DNA of 34,885 nucleotides from Novosphingobium sp. (GTDB taxonomy: Bacteria; Pseudomonadota; Alphaproteobacteria; Sphingomonadales; Sphingomonadaceae), in assembly GCA_019510335.1 (NCBI GenBank), contig JAEKKO010000108.1, positions 1 through 34,885 on the forward strand, given 5' to 3'. Within the stretch, counting starts at the first letter, position 1, and each line of letters starts with the position of its first letter. Below the pieces are notes generated by a model that worked only from the letters and a program-made list of their open reading frames with translations, did not search any database and was not told where the DNA came from. Below, piece after piece: positions 25,332-32,767 of this stretch. The position numbers and the translations under genes are program-made.

Positions 25332-26114
25332 ATGGACTACACCAAGGTCACGTATGCGCTCGACGACGGCGTGGCGCGGATCGGGCTCAACGATCCCGAG
25401 CAGCTCAACGCGGTCAGTGAGGAGATGGGCGGGCAGCTGCTCGCGGCGGTCCAGCGCGCCGCGGACGAGGCGCGCGCGGTGGTCCTTACCGGCGAGGGCC
25501 GAGCGTTCTGTTCGGGCGCGAGCCTGCGCGACTGCGGCCTCGACCTGGCGCAGCCGAACCGCGACATCGGCCTGCTGCTCGAGCGGTTCTACAACCCGGT
25601 GCTGGCGACAATCCGCAAGATGGACGCCCCGGTGATCACCGCCGTGCGCGGAGCGGCGGCCGGTTTCGGCGCCGGGCTGGCGCTGTCGGGCGACCTCATC
25701 GTTTGCGCCGAGAACGCCTACTTCATCCAGGCCTTCCGCCACGTCGGCCTGGCCCCCGACGGCGGCTCGTCGTACCTGCTGAGCCGGGCGATCGGGCGCG
25801 TTCGGGCGATGGAGCTGATGCTGCTGGGTGAGCGGCTCGCTGCCGACAAGGCGCTCGACTGGGGGCTGGTCAACCGCGTCGTCCCCGACGCCGAGCTCGA
25901 TGCGACGGCGATGGCGCTGGCCGCCAACCTCGCCAGTGGGCCGGCCTCGATCGGCATCATCAAGCAAGTCGCCTGGGCGGCGCTGGACGCGGCCTACGAC
26001 ACTGCGCTGGCGCTCGAGCGCGACGCCCAGCGCAGCGCCAGCCGCAGCGAGGACTTTCTCGAGGGCATCGCGGCGTTCCAGGAGAAGCGCAAGCCGAGCT
26101 TCTCCGGCCGCTGA
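25332..26114 (+). CDS. Enoyl-CoA hydratase/isomerase (crotonase superfamily)
   Basis: A 260-residue crotonase: N-D-P-E-Q-L-N-A-V near 20, G-R-A-F-C-S-G-A-S-L near 60 and G-A-A-A-G-F-G-A-G-L-A-L near 102, which form the two oxyanion-hole segments. At the second active-site position it has V-G-L-A-P-D-G-G-S-S-Y: an Asp is present and the hydratase Glu is missing. That arrangement is seen in PaaG-type isomerases, so isomerase activity is as likely as hydratase. It follows the FMN oxidoreductase by 10 bases. The nasT gene starts 69 bases downstream, and I see no terminator between them. Confidence 0.9.
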   Translation: MDYTKVTYALDDGVARIGLNDPEQLNAVSEEMGGQLLAAVQRAADEARAVVLTGEGRAFCSGASLRDCGLDLAQPNRDIGLLLERFYNPVLATIRKMDAPVITAVRGAAAGFGAGLALSGDLIVCAENAYFIQAFRHVGLAPDGGSSYLLSRAIGRVRAMELMLLGERLAADKALDWGLVNRVVPDAELDATAMALAANLASGPASIGIIKQVAWAALDAAYDTALALERDAQRSASRSEDFLEGIAAFQEKRKPSFSGR

Positions 26115-26183
26115 GCGCGCTCGTGGCAGGGGATCCCGGCCCCGCCATTGCCAAGCGCCCATGATGCAGTGCACAATCGGCTG

Positions 26184-26762
26184 ATGCGCATCGCCATCGT
26201 CGACGAAAGCGCCGCGCGCGCCTCGATCATCCAGGAGGGGCTCGCCGACTTCCGCGATTGCGAGATCTTCATCGTCACTGAGCGCCGGGGCCTCGTCGCC
26301 CGGATCGCCGAGATCGGCCCCGAGATCGTCCTCATGGACTTGGGCAATCCCTCCCGCGACGTGCTTGAGGAATACTTCGCGGTGAGCCGCGTCCTGGCCC
26401 GGCCGATCGCCATGTTCGTCGACGAGAGCGATGCCGAATCGATCGCCGCATCGGTCGACGCGGGGGTTTCGGCCTACGTCGTCGACGGACTGGCGCCGCA
26501 CCGAATCAAGCCTTTGCTCGACTTGGCCGTGCGGCGCTTCAACGCCTTCTCGCGCCTCCAGACCGACCTCGCCGAAGCCAAGGGCAAGCTTGCGGAACGC
26601 GACGCGATCGACCGCGCCAAGCGCATCCTGATGAACAGCCGCGGCCTCGCCGAGCCCGAGGCCTATGCCGAGTTGCGGCGCACGGCGATGAACCAGAACC
26701 GGCGGATCGCCGAGATCGCCGACGCGGTGATCACAGCGCACAAGCTGATCGGAGGGGACTGA
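26184..26762 (+). CDS. nasT: NasT: ANTAR-domain antiterminator for nitrate assimilation
   Basis: The 192-residue protein has an N-terminal receiver-like domain (I-A-I-V-D7-E8, M-D52-L-G-N-P-S-R-D) that lacks the usual receiver lysine motif, and a C-terminal ANTAR domain from about 130. The latter reads E-A-K-G-K-L-A-E-R-D-A-I-D-R-A-K-R-I-L-M, then E-A-Y-A-E-L-R-R-T-A-M-N-Q-N-R-R-I-A-E-I-A, the three-helix RNA-binding fold. ANTAR proteins bind paired six-base-loop hairpins and stop terminator formation. nasS follows immediately (stop 26762, start 26763). In known NasS-NasT pairs NasS holds NasT inactive until nitrate or nitrite binds. The two leader RNAs at 27981 and 32691 are the natural targets. 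ATG 26184 fits the family N-terminus. Confidence 0.95.
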   Translation: MRIAIVDESAARASIIQEGLADFRDCEIFIVTERRGLVARIAEIGPEIVLMDLGNPSRDVLEEYFAVSRVLARPIAMFVDESDAESIAASVDAGVSAYVVDGLAPHRIKPLLDLAVRRFNAFSRLQTDLAEAKGKLAERDAIDRAKRILMNSRGLAEPEAYAELRRTAMNQNRRIAEIADAVITAHKLIGGD

Positions 26763-27971
26763 ATGCCGCACGAGTTGACGATCGGCTTCCTCCCGCTGGT
26801 CGACGCCTGTCTGCCGATCCTCGCCCACGAGCACGGCTTCGCCGCCGCCGAGGGCGTCAGCTTGCGCTTCGTCAAGGACATGAGCTGGGCGACGGTGCTC
26901 GACCGCCTGCTCTATGGCCACACCGATGCCGCACACCTGATCGCCCCGCTGGCGATCGCCGTGACGCTGGGGCGTGGGCGGCCGGCGCAGCCGCTGGCGG
27001 TGCCGTTCGTGCTTGGGCTCAACGGCAATGCGGTGACGATGCGGCCGGAGCTGGCCCAAGCCATCGGTACGCCTGGCTGTCTCGCCGATCCGGTCAGGGC
27101 GGGCGCGGCCCTGGCCCGCATCGCCGCCGAACGCCGCGATGCAGGCAGGCCGCTGCGGTTCGGCGTGGTCCACCGCTACTCTAGCCACAACTACATGCTG
27201 CGCTATTGGCTGGCCGGCTGCGGCATTCGCCCCGACCACGATGCCGACTTCGTCACGGTCCCGCCGCCGTTCTGCGCTGATGCGCTCGAGACGGGCGAGG
27301 TCGACGGCATCTGCGTGGGCGAGCCGTGGAACAGTGTCGCGGTCGAGCGCGGGGTGGGCGAGATCGTCCTCGCCACCGCGCAAATCTGGCGCCGCGGGGT
27401 CGAGAAGGTGCTGGCGCTGCGCGAGCCGGTCCTCACCGCCCGGCGCGAGGCGGTGGAAGCGCTGATCCGCGCGCTGGTTTGCGCGGGGCGGCATTTCGTC
27501 GATCCGGCGAACTGGGACGAGAACGCGGCGATCCTCGCCCGCAGCGAATACGTCGGCGGCTCGGCCGAGCTGATCCGCCGCGCGATCTCCGACCGGCTGC
27601 TGCTCGCGCGCGGCGGGGAGGTCGTGCATTTCCCCGATTTCATGTTCCAGTATCGCGAGGCGGCGAACTTCCCGTGGGTCAGCCAGGCCGAGTGGCTCTA
27701 CACCCAGATGGTCCGCTGGGAGGGCCCGCAGCTCGATTCGCGCGATGCCGCGAGGGCCGCGCGGGTGTTCCGTCCCGACGTTTACCGCAGTGCACTCATG
27801 GGCACCGACGAGCCGCTCCCCGGAGCCAGCTCGAAGGTCGAAGGGAGCCTTGCCGGGACCACCGCCGTGGGCACCCAGCAGGGACGCATGACCTTGGAAA
27901 GCAACCGTTTCTTTGACGGCGGAGTGTTCGACCCGGCCGACCTCGAAGGGTACCTGCGGCGCCACCCCTGA
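26763..27971 (+). CDS. nasS: NasS: cytosolic nitrate-binding sensor (NrtA-like)
   Basis: The 402-residue protein resembles the periplasmic nitrate-binding proteins NrtA/CmpA but has no signal peptide (it starts M-P-H-E-L-T-I-G-F-L-P-L-V-D-A), as expected for a cytosolic sensor. Family landmarks include H-R-Y-S-S-H-N-Y-M-L-R-Y-W-L-A near 137, V-D-G-I-C-V-G-E-P-W-N near 180, and the D-F-M-F-Q-Y-R-E-A-N-F-P-W region near 295. It is directly adjacent to nasT with no gap, so the two are made in proportion, consistent with a NasS-NasT complex. A leader-type regulatory element begins 10 bases after its stop. Confidence 0.94.
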   Translation: MPHELTIGFLPLVDACLPILAHEHGFAAAEGVSLRFVKDMSWATVLDRLLYGHTDAAHLIAPLAIAVTLGRGRPAQPLAVPFVLGLNGNAVTMRPELAQAIGTPGCLADPVRAGAALARIAAERRDAGRPLRFGVVHRYSSHNYMLRYWLAGCGIRPDHDADFVTVPPPFCADALETGEVDGICVGEPWNSVAVERGVGEIVLATAQIWRRGVEKVLALREPVLTARREAVEALIRALVCAGRHFVDPANWDENAAILARSEYVGGSAELIRRAISDRLLLARGGEVVHFPDFMFQYREAANFPWVSQAEWLYTQMVRWEGPQLDSRDAARAARVFRPDVYRSALMGTDEPLPGASSKVEGSLAGTTAVGTQQGRMTLESNRFFDGGVFDPADLEGYLRRHP

Positions 27972-27980
27972 GCCAACCAT

Positions 27981-28000
27981 TTTTGCTGCGTTGCAAAAAC
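27981..28000 (+). promoter_or_regulatory. Candidate operator/promoter element upstream of the first ANTAR leader
   Basis: TTTTGC (27981-27986) and GCAAAA (27993-27998) form a perfect inverted repeat with a 6-base spacer. The core TGCTGC-GT-TGCAAAAAC (27984-28000) recurs with two changes at 32695-32711 before nirB, at nearly the same distance (about 120 bases) ahead of the second hexaloop hairpin. An activator such as NtrC is possible, but this is not shown; no sigma-54 GG-N10-GC match is present. Confidence 0.5.
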
Positions 28001-28051
28001 TACTTTACCGCCCTGCAGCAATCGCGCTAGTCATCCCCCAGCAGCGACAGC

Positions 28052-28157
28052 GCAGCCCAGTGGTGGGGTGCATCCCAGCGGTCCTGTGAACACGAACATT
28101 GCGTGGCAACGACGCCGCCTGATCTGGTCCTCATGACCATGTCGAGGCGGCTTTTTT
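28052..28157 (+). ncRNA. ANTAR (NasT-target) leader RNA with terminator, no gene directly downstream
   Basis: P1 hairpin: GC-A-(G)-CCC (28052-28058) pairs with GGG-(G)-T-GC (28065-28071) around hexaloop AGTGGT (28059-28064); one G/G mismatch. P2 hairpin: GTGGC (28103-28107) and GCCGC (28114-28118) around hexaloop AACGAC. Both loops have A1 and G4, the ANTAR rule. GCCGCC T at 28114-28120 is also the left arm of a terminator with AGGCGGC at 28145-28151, then TTTTTT at 28152-28157, so P2 and terminator exclude each other. The only following plus-strand gene is the transporter at 29984, beyond the inverted kinase gene. Confidence 0.82.
28114..28157 (+). terminator. Intrinsic terminator of the first ANTAR leader
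   Basis: Outer stem GCCGCCT/AGGCGGC (28114-28120 with 28145-28151), inner stem TGGTC/GACCA (28125-28129 with 28135-28139) around loop CTCAT, then six Ts. The same 44-base layout, without gaps, recurs before nirB; one inner base pair is T-A here and C-G there, a compensatory change. Confidence 0.88.
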
Positions 28158-28199
28158 GCGTGCGCGTCTGGAGCACCCGTCCCGATGGGCGACGTACGG

Positions 28200-29903
28200 T
28201 CAGCGCAGCAGCACGGAAGCGGCGAGAGCCGCTGCCAGCAGAGCGCTGACGATTTGCCAAAACGCTATCGGATTGCGCTCGATCAGCGGCACCGGCCGGC
28301 GCGGCCCGACCGCGCGGGCGCCGCCGCCCTCGAGCGCGCGGAGCAGCTCGATGACGTCGCCGAAGCGCGCCTCGCGGTCGGGCTGCAGGGTGGTGAGGAT
28401 GGCCGCATCGAGCCAGCTCGGGATCTCCGGACGATGGCGCGAGGGCGGCACCAGCTTGCCGAAGCGCGGCCGCTGGAACGCTTCGTGCTCGCCGAACGGT
28501 GCCTTGCCGGTGAACCAGCGGTAAAGCGTGACGCCGAGCGCGAACTGGTCGGTCGTGGCGTCGCCGGCGTTTCCGTCGAACTGTTCGGGCGCCATGTAGC
28601 CGGGCGTGCCGGGGATCTCGTCAGGGCGGAAATCCTCGGCCCGCGGCAACCGCGCGACGCCCAGATCGATCAGCTTGAGCCCGCCATCGGCGGTCAGCAT
28701 GACGTTGTCGGGCTTGATGTCGCGGTGTACGACGTCGAGCCGATGCAGCGCGGCGACCGCGCGGGTCAGGCGGATTGCTTGCTCGATTCCCGGGCGCAAG
28801 CCTGGAGCCCCGCGCTCCAGCCGCTCGCTCATCGTCTCGCCGTCGAGCAGCGGCAGCACGGCGTACAGGGCGGTTTGGCGGTCGGGCCGGACCGGGTGCG
28901 CGGCGAGCACGAACGGACTGCTGACGCGCTGGGCGATGAGCATCTCGCGGGCGAACGCCAGGCACATGGCGCGCTCGCTGAGCGCCTCGCGTCGCGGGAA
29001 CTTGAGCACCACGCGACTGCCGTCCTCGCCGTCGGTCGCGACGAGCAGCTCCGCGTTACGGCCGCGGCTGAGCACGCGGTCGATTACGAAGCCGTCGATG
29101 GTCTGACCCGGACGCGGCGGATCGGCGGGGGGAAGGCCGGAAAGCCCCGAAAGAATGCCGTCGTGATCGGGCGCGGGCAGGCGGACGACGTCGACCACCA
29201 CGGCGGTGGCGTTGTCGTGCGTGCCGGCGGCGATGGCGGCGTCGGCGAGCATTTCGGCAGTCGCCTCGGCGCTCGCGGCCTCGCGCAGGATCGCGGCAAT
29301 GCGTGCGGGGGAGAGCACCCCGTGAACGCCGTCGCTGGTCAGCAGCAGGCGGTCGTGCTCGGCCACTTCGATGGTGGCATGGTCGAGCCGCAACTCGGGC
29401 TCGAGCCCGAGGGCGCGGATCAGCACGTGGCGCAGGTCGGGCTCGGGCCGAACATGGTCGATCGTCAGGCAGGTCAGCCGGTCCCCGGTGAAGCGCCACG
29501 CGCGGCTGTCGCCGACGTGGACGAGATGACCGCGCCGGCCGCGCAGCGCGAGCGCGGTGAACGTCGTCGCGCTGTTGGCCATCGTCTCGCCACGGCCCTG
29601 CGCGTGCAGCCAGCGATTGTAGGCGGCGAGTGGGGCCTGCATCGCCCGCGCCGCCCCGAGCGTGTCCGGCATCGCGTAGAATCCCTCGATCAGCGCCCGC
29701 ACCGCGAGCTCGGCCGCCGTGCGTCCGGCTTTGCCGCCGCTGACCCCGTCGGCAACCGCCGCGATCACGCCATGCCGTGCCCGCTCGTTCGGGCTGCCGA
29801 GATGGACCCCGCCGAAATCCTGGTTCTCCGGGCGCGGGCCGGTGCGGCTCGCGAAGCCCGCCGCCACCACCAGCTCGCCTGCCTCGCGCATCGTCTCGTC
29901 CAT
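28200..29903 (-). CDS. Bifunctional PP2C phosphatase / Ser-Thr protein kinase
   Basis: The 567-residue fusion has an N-terminal PP2C domain (about 10-240) with metal/phosphate residues in E-N-Q-D29, V-A-D52-G-V-S-G-G, V-G-D132-S-R-A-W, T-S-D191-G and H-D230-N. A protein kinase domain (about 270-525) follows, with Lys301 (V-V-L-K), catalytic H393-R-D395-I-K-P-D-N, D-L-G at 413 in place of D-F-G, and A-P-E at 438. A C-terminal transmembrane helix is at about 546-565. Such fusions accompany nitrate assimilation genes, as in Pseudomonas between the transporter and nirB, but usually on the same strand. Here it is inverted relative to nasTS, transporter and nirB. Its 3' end faces the orphan ANTAR leader. 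Substrate unknown. Confidence 0.92.
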   Translation of the reverse strand: MDETMREAGELVVAAGFASRTGPRPENQDFGGVHLGSPNERARHGVIAAVADGVSGGKAGRTAAELAVRALIEGFYAMPDTLGAARAMQAPLAAYNRWLHAQGRGETMANSATTFTALALRGRRGHLVHVGDSRAWRFTGDRLTCLTIDHVRPEPDLRHVLIRALGLEPELRLDHATIEVAEHDRLLLTSDGVHGVLSPARIAAILREAASAEATAEMLADAAIAAGTHDNATAVVVDVVRLPAPDHDGILSGLSGLPPADPPRPGQTIDGFVIDRVLSRGRNAELLVATDGEDGSRVVLKFPRREALSERAMCLAFAREMLIAQRVSSPFVLAAHPVRPDRQTALYAVLPLLDGETMSERLERGAPGLRPGIEQAIRLTRAVAALHRLDVVHRDIKPDNVMLTADGGLKLIDLGVARLPRAEDFRPDEIPGTPGYMAPEQFDGNAGDATTDQFALGVTLYRWFTGKAPFGEHEAFQRPRFGKLVPPSRHRPEIPSWLDAAILTTLQPDREARFGDVIELLRALEGGGARAVGPRRPVPLIERNPIAFWQIVSALLAAALAASVLLR

Positions 29904-29983
29904 CCCGTTCGCGCAGGCGCCACGCCCGCCCGCACGAGGATTGGCTTCCCTTCCGCCACGTCAAGTCCAAGGAGGACCTGAGC

Positions 29984-31243
29984 ATGAACTCGCTTGCCAT
30001 GACTGCAGGGAGCGCGCCGATGTCCGGCAGTTCCGCCAAATCGAGCTTCTGGAAGGCCGGGCACCGCCCGACCCTCATCGCCGCATTTCTCTATTTCGAC
30101 GTCTCGTTTATGGTCTGGGTGATGCTCGGCCCCCTGGCGCCGATCATCTCCAAGCAGCTCGGGCTCGACCCGGGCCAGAAGGGCCTGATGGTCGCCGTTC
30201 CGACCCTCGCCGGGGCATTCCTGCGGATCGTCAACGGACTGCTGGTCGATCGAATCGGCACCAAGCTGACCGGGACAATCAACCAGCTGATCGTCATCGC
30301 CGGTCTCGCCTATGCGTGGCGCTTCGGCATCTCGAGCTTCGAGGGAACGCTCGCCGTCGGCGTGGTGCTCGGTTTCGCGGGAGCGAGTTTCGCAGTCGCA
30401 TTGCCGCTGGCCAGCCGCTGGTATGGACCGGAGCACCAGGGCAAGGCCATGGGCATCGCCGGCATGGGCAATTCGGGCACGGTGTTCGCCGCCCTGTTCG
30501 CCGCAATGCTGGCCAAAGCTTATGGCTGGACCAATGTGTTCGGGCTGGCGCTGATCCCGCTGGTGGCGAACCTCGCCTATTACCTGATCGCGGCCAAGGA
30601 CAGCCCCGAGCAGCCCGCGCCCAAGCCGCTATCGGCGTACGCCAGCGTGCTCAAGGAAGGCGATTCGTGGTGGTTCATGCTGTTTTACGGCGTGACCTTC
30701 GGCGGCTTTGTCGGGCTCTCGAGCTCGCTGCCGACGTACTTCGCCGACACCTTCAAGCTGACTCCGGTGCTGGCCGGCTACTGCACCGCGGCGTGCGTCT
30801 TCACCGGATCGATGCTGCGGCCGATCGGCGGCGCGCTCGCCGACCGGCTCGGCGGCATCCGCACGCTGATGTTCGTCTATGTCATCGCCGCGGTGGTGCT
30901 GGCGGCGATCGCCACCGGTCCGAGTGCACTGCCAATCGCCATTGCCTTATTCGTAGTCGTGATGGGCACGCTCGGCGCGGGTAACGGCGCGGTGTTCCAG
31001 CTAGTGCCGCAGCGCTTCCGCAAGGAGATCGGAGTGATGACCGGTCTCGTCGGCTTCGGCGGCGGGGTCGGCGGGTTCTACCTCGCCTCCTCGCTCGGAT
31101 ACGCCAAGAAGCTCACCGGCAGCACTTCGCTCGGCTTCCTGATCTTCGCCGGGCTGGCGGTGATCGCGCTGATTGGCTTGTCGGTGGTCAAGGGCCGCTG
31201 GCGGACCACTTGGGGCGCCGCGCTCCAGGGCGCCCGCATCTGA
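29984..31243 (+). CDS. narK: NarK/NasA-type nitrate/nitrite MFS transporter
   Basis: The 419-residue inner-membrane protein has about twelve hydrophobic spans. It carries the nitrate-porter signatures: G-I-A-G-M-G-N-S-G-T-V-F-A near 164 and G-A-G-N-G-A-V-F-Q-L-V-P-Q-R-F-R near 332, plus an Arg in L-A-G-A-F-L-R-I-V-N-G near 75 that in NarK proteins lines the anion path. AAGGAGG (29969-29975) lies 8 bases before ATG 29984. The 80-base gap to the divergent kinase gene contains no ANTAR hairpin, so its nitrate control is unclear; the nearest leader on this strand ends at 28157. The porin gene follows on the same strand after 108 bases. Confidence 0.92.
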   Translation: MNSLAMTAGSAPMSGSSAKSSFWKAGHRPTLIAAFLYFDVSFMVWVMLGPLAPIISKQLGLDPGQKGLMVAVPTLAGAFLRIVNGLLVDRIGTKLTGTINQLIVIAGLAYAWRFGISSFEGTLAVGVVLGFAGASFAVALPLASRWYGPEHQGKAMGIAGMGNSGTVFAALFAAMLAKAYGWTNVFGLALIPLVANLAYYLIAAKDSPEQPAPKPLSAYASVLKEGDSWWFMLFYGVTFGGFVGLSSSLPTYFADTFKLTPVLAGYCTAACVFTGSMLRPIGGALADRLGGIRTLMFVYVIAAVVLAAIATGPSALPIAIALFVVVMGTLGAGNGAVFQLVPQRFRKEIGVMTGLVGFGGGVGGFYLASSLGYAKKLTGSTSLGFLIFAGLAVIALIGLSVVKGRWRTTWGAALQGARI

Positions 31244-31255
31244 CGATTGCATGAT

Positions 31256-31276
31256 GGGGCGGGCATGGCCCGCCCC
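31256..31276 (+). terminator. GC-rich hairpin between transporter and porin genes
   Basis: GGGGCGGGC (31256-31264) and GCCCGCCCC (31268-31276) are perfect 9-bp arms with a 3-base loop, 12 bases after the transporter stop. No T-run follows. It may lower read-through or protect the transporter mRNA end. A second, self-complementary word TTGGCGGCCGCCAA lies at 31280-31293. Confidence 0.45.
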
Positions 31277-31351
31277 CAATTGGCGGCCGCCAAGAGCCGC
31301 ATCGGGTGAGCACCTGCGAGGACGACTCGAACCGTCCAGGGAAAACACATC

Positions 31352-32638
31352 ATGAGGACCAAGTTGCTGCTCGCCGGCGCCGCCATGGCCGCGCCGCTCG
31401 CTCTCGCTCACCCCGCGCTTGCCGCACCCGCGCCAAAGTGGGGCGATCCGGTCGCGGTCGGCGACGGCTTCACTATCGACCCGATCATCGACGCTCGCTT
31501 GCGCTACGAGCACGTCGACCAGCCGACCGTTGACGCCGACGCGGTGACGCTGCGGCTCCGGGTGGGAGCCGAGGTCCGGCACGCGCCGTCGCACCTCGGC
31601 TTGCTCGCCGAAGCCGAGGCGACGCTGGCGCTCGACGATCACTACAACGCCTTTCCGTACGTGGTGGCGAGCCGACAGCGGCGGCCGCAATACGCGACGA
31701 TTGCCGACCCGATGAATGTCGAGCTCAATCGGCTGCAGCTGCAGTACAAGACCAAGCAGCTCACGCTGACCGTCGGCCGCCAGCGGATCAATCTCGACGA
31801 CCAGCGCTGGGTCGGCAACGCTGGCTGGCGCCAGAACGAGCAGACCTTCGATGCGGCGCGGGCCGAGGCGAAGATCGGGCCGGTTGCCCTCGACGGGACT
31901 TACGCGATTAGCCAGCGCACGATCTACGGCATCGACGGCGGCCCGCGCCGAGCGTTCGACGGCAATTTCGTGTTCCTCGGCGCCGGCACCAAGTTGGGGC
32001 CGCTGCAGGTCAAGGGCTTCGCCTACCTGCTCGACTACGACGCGCAGGAGCAGCTCGGCGCCCTGGCCATCCCCAACGCCGACACCCAGACCTATGGCGT
32101 GCGCGCGACCGAGAGCTTCCCGCTAGCGCCCAAGCTCAAGCTGAACGTCATGGCGAGCTATGCCCGCCAGTCCGACTACAAGAACAACCCGCTCCACTAC
32201 GGCGCCGACTACATCGCCGGCGAGGCGGGGCTCGCCTATCTCGGCTGGGGGCTGACTGGCGGCTACGAGAAGCTCGGCAGCGCCCTAGCCACGGGCGGGG
32301 TCCGTCGGGCGCTGCAGACGCCGATGGCGACGCTGCACAAGTTTAACGGCTGGGCCGACGTGTTCCTGACCACCCCGAACAACGGTCTGCAGGACATGTA
32401 TGTATCGCTCGGCAAGAAGTTCGACGGGGTGAAGGCGCTGCCGGGGCTCAACGCCACGGTCACCTGGCACCGCTTCGACAGCGACTTCGGCTCGACTCGC
32501 TACGGCGACGAGTGGGACGCCAGCGTCGGCTTCAAGCTAGGCAAAGTCGCGGTGCTGGCGAAGTACGCCGACTATTCGGCGAGCACCTTCGGCGTCGATA
32601 CCAAGAAGTTCTGGCTCCAAGGCGAGGTGAGCTTCTGA
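31352..32638 (+). CDS. Alginate export-type outer-membrane porin
   Basis: The 428-residue protein has a signal peptide (residues 1-24, ending A-L-A) and a long run of alternating beta strands ending in Phe (G-E-V-S-F), as outer-membrane barrels do. It matches the alginate-export (AlgE-like) family by its D-A-R-L-R-Y-E-H-V-D-Q opening, L-T-V-G-R-Q-R-I-N-L-D-D-Q-R-W-V-G-N-A-G-W-R-Q-N near 135-155, and F-D-A-A-R-A-E. In sphingomonad-like genomes a porin of this kind sits between a nitrate transporter and nirB; outer-membrane passage of nitrate or nitrite is a reasonable inference, alginate export is not. A strong hairpin follows the stop. Confidence 0.88.
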   Translation: MRTKLLLAGAAMAAPLALAHPALAAPAPKWGDPVAVGDGFTIDPIIDARLRYEHVDQPTVDADAVTLRLRVGAEVRHAPSHLGLLAEAEATLALDDHYNAFPYVVASRQRRPQYATIADPMNVELNRLQLQYKTKQLTLTVGRQRINLDDQRWVGNAGWRQNEQTFDAARAEAKIGPVALDGTYAISQRTIYGIDGGPRRAFDGNFVFLGAGTKLGPLQVKGFAYLLDYDAQEQLGALAIPNADTQTYGVRATESFPLAPKLKLNVMASYARQSDYKNNPLHYGADYIAGEAGLAYLGWGLTGGYEKLGSALATGGVRRALQTPMATLHKFNGWADVFLTTPNNGLQDMYVSLGKKFDGVKALPGLNATVTWHRFDSDFGSTRYGDEWDASVGFKLGKVAVLAKYADYSASTFGVDTKKFWLQGEVSF

Positions 32639-32644
32639 GCCGGC

Positions 32645-32672
32645 GCTCCCCTCCGCCGGCGCGGAGGGGAGC
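32645..32672 (+). terminator. Strong hairpin after the porin gene
   Basis: GCTCCCCTCCGC (32645-32656) and GCGGAGGGGAGC (32661-32672) are perfect 12-bp arms with loop CGGC, 6 bases after the porin stop. Only ACCTTT follows, so the T-tract is weak. It separates the porin transcript from the nirB leader that starts about 20 bases later. Confidence 0.7.
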
Positions 32673-32694
32673 ACCTTTCGCGGTGGACTGATTA

Positions 32695-32711
32695 TGCTGC
32701 ACTGCAAAAAC
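32695..32711 (+). promoter_or_regulatory. Candidate operator/promoter element upstream of the nirB leader
   Basis: TGCTGCACTGCAAAAAC matches the element at 27984-28000 in 15 of 17 positions. Preceding bases give a less perfect inverted repeat (TTATGC/GCAAAA). Its placement before both leaders suggests a shared activator site or promoter. The protein that binds it is not identified. Confidence 0.5.
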
Positions 32712-32767
32712 CGGCTTGCCAGCCGCGCCTCGAATCGGTTACAGGTCGGTCCAGCAGAGCCCTGCGC

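Noticed and set aside
25287-27980. 897-codon minus-strand open frame
   Set aside because: Antisense shadow of the enoyl-CoA hydratase, nasT and nasS genes, with no recognisable domain.
27970-28010. Sigma-54 promoter before the first leader
   Set aside because: The TTGCA words looked like a -12 element, but no GG at the required -24 spacing is present here or before nirB.
28185-29981. 598-codon plus-strand open frame directly after the orphan leader
   Set aside because: It is the antisense of the phosphatase-kinase gene, whose motifs are unmistakable. Its composition is Arg/Gly/Ala-rich with no family similarity. Kept only as a remark in the antisense hypothesis.
29904-29983. ANTAR leader directly before narK
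   Set aside because: Searched by eye for A1/G4 six-base loops and a U-tailed terminator; none found in the 80-base gap.
31280-31293. TTGGCGGCCGCCAA as an operator
   Set aside because: Self-complementary words of this GC-rich kind arise easily in such a genome, and it is not repeated elsewhere in the window.
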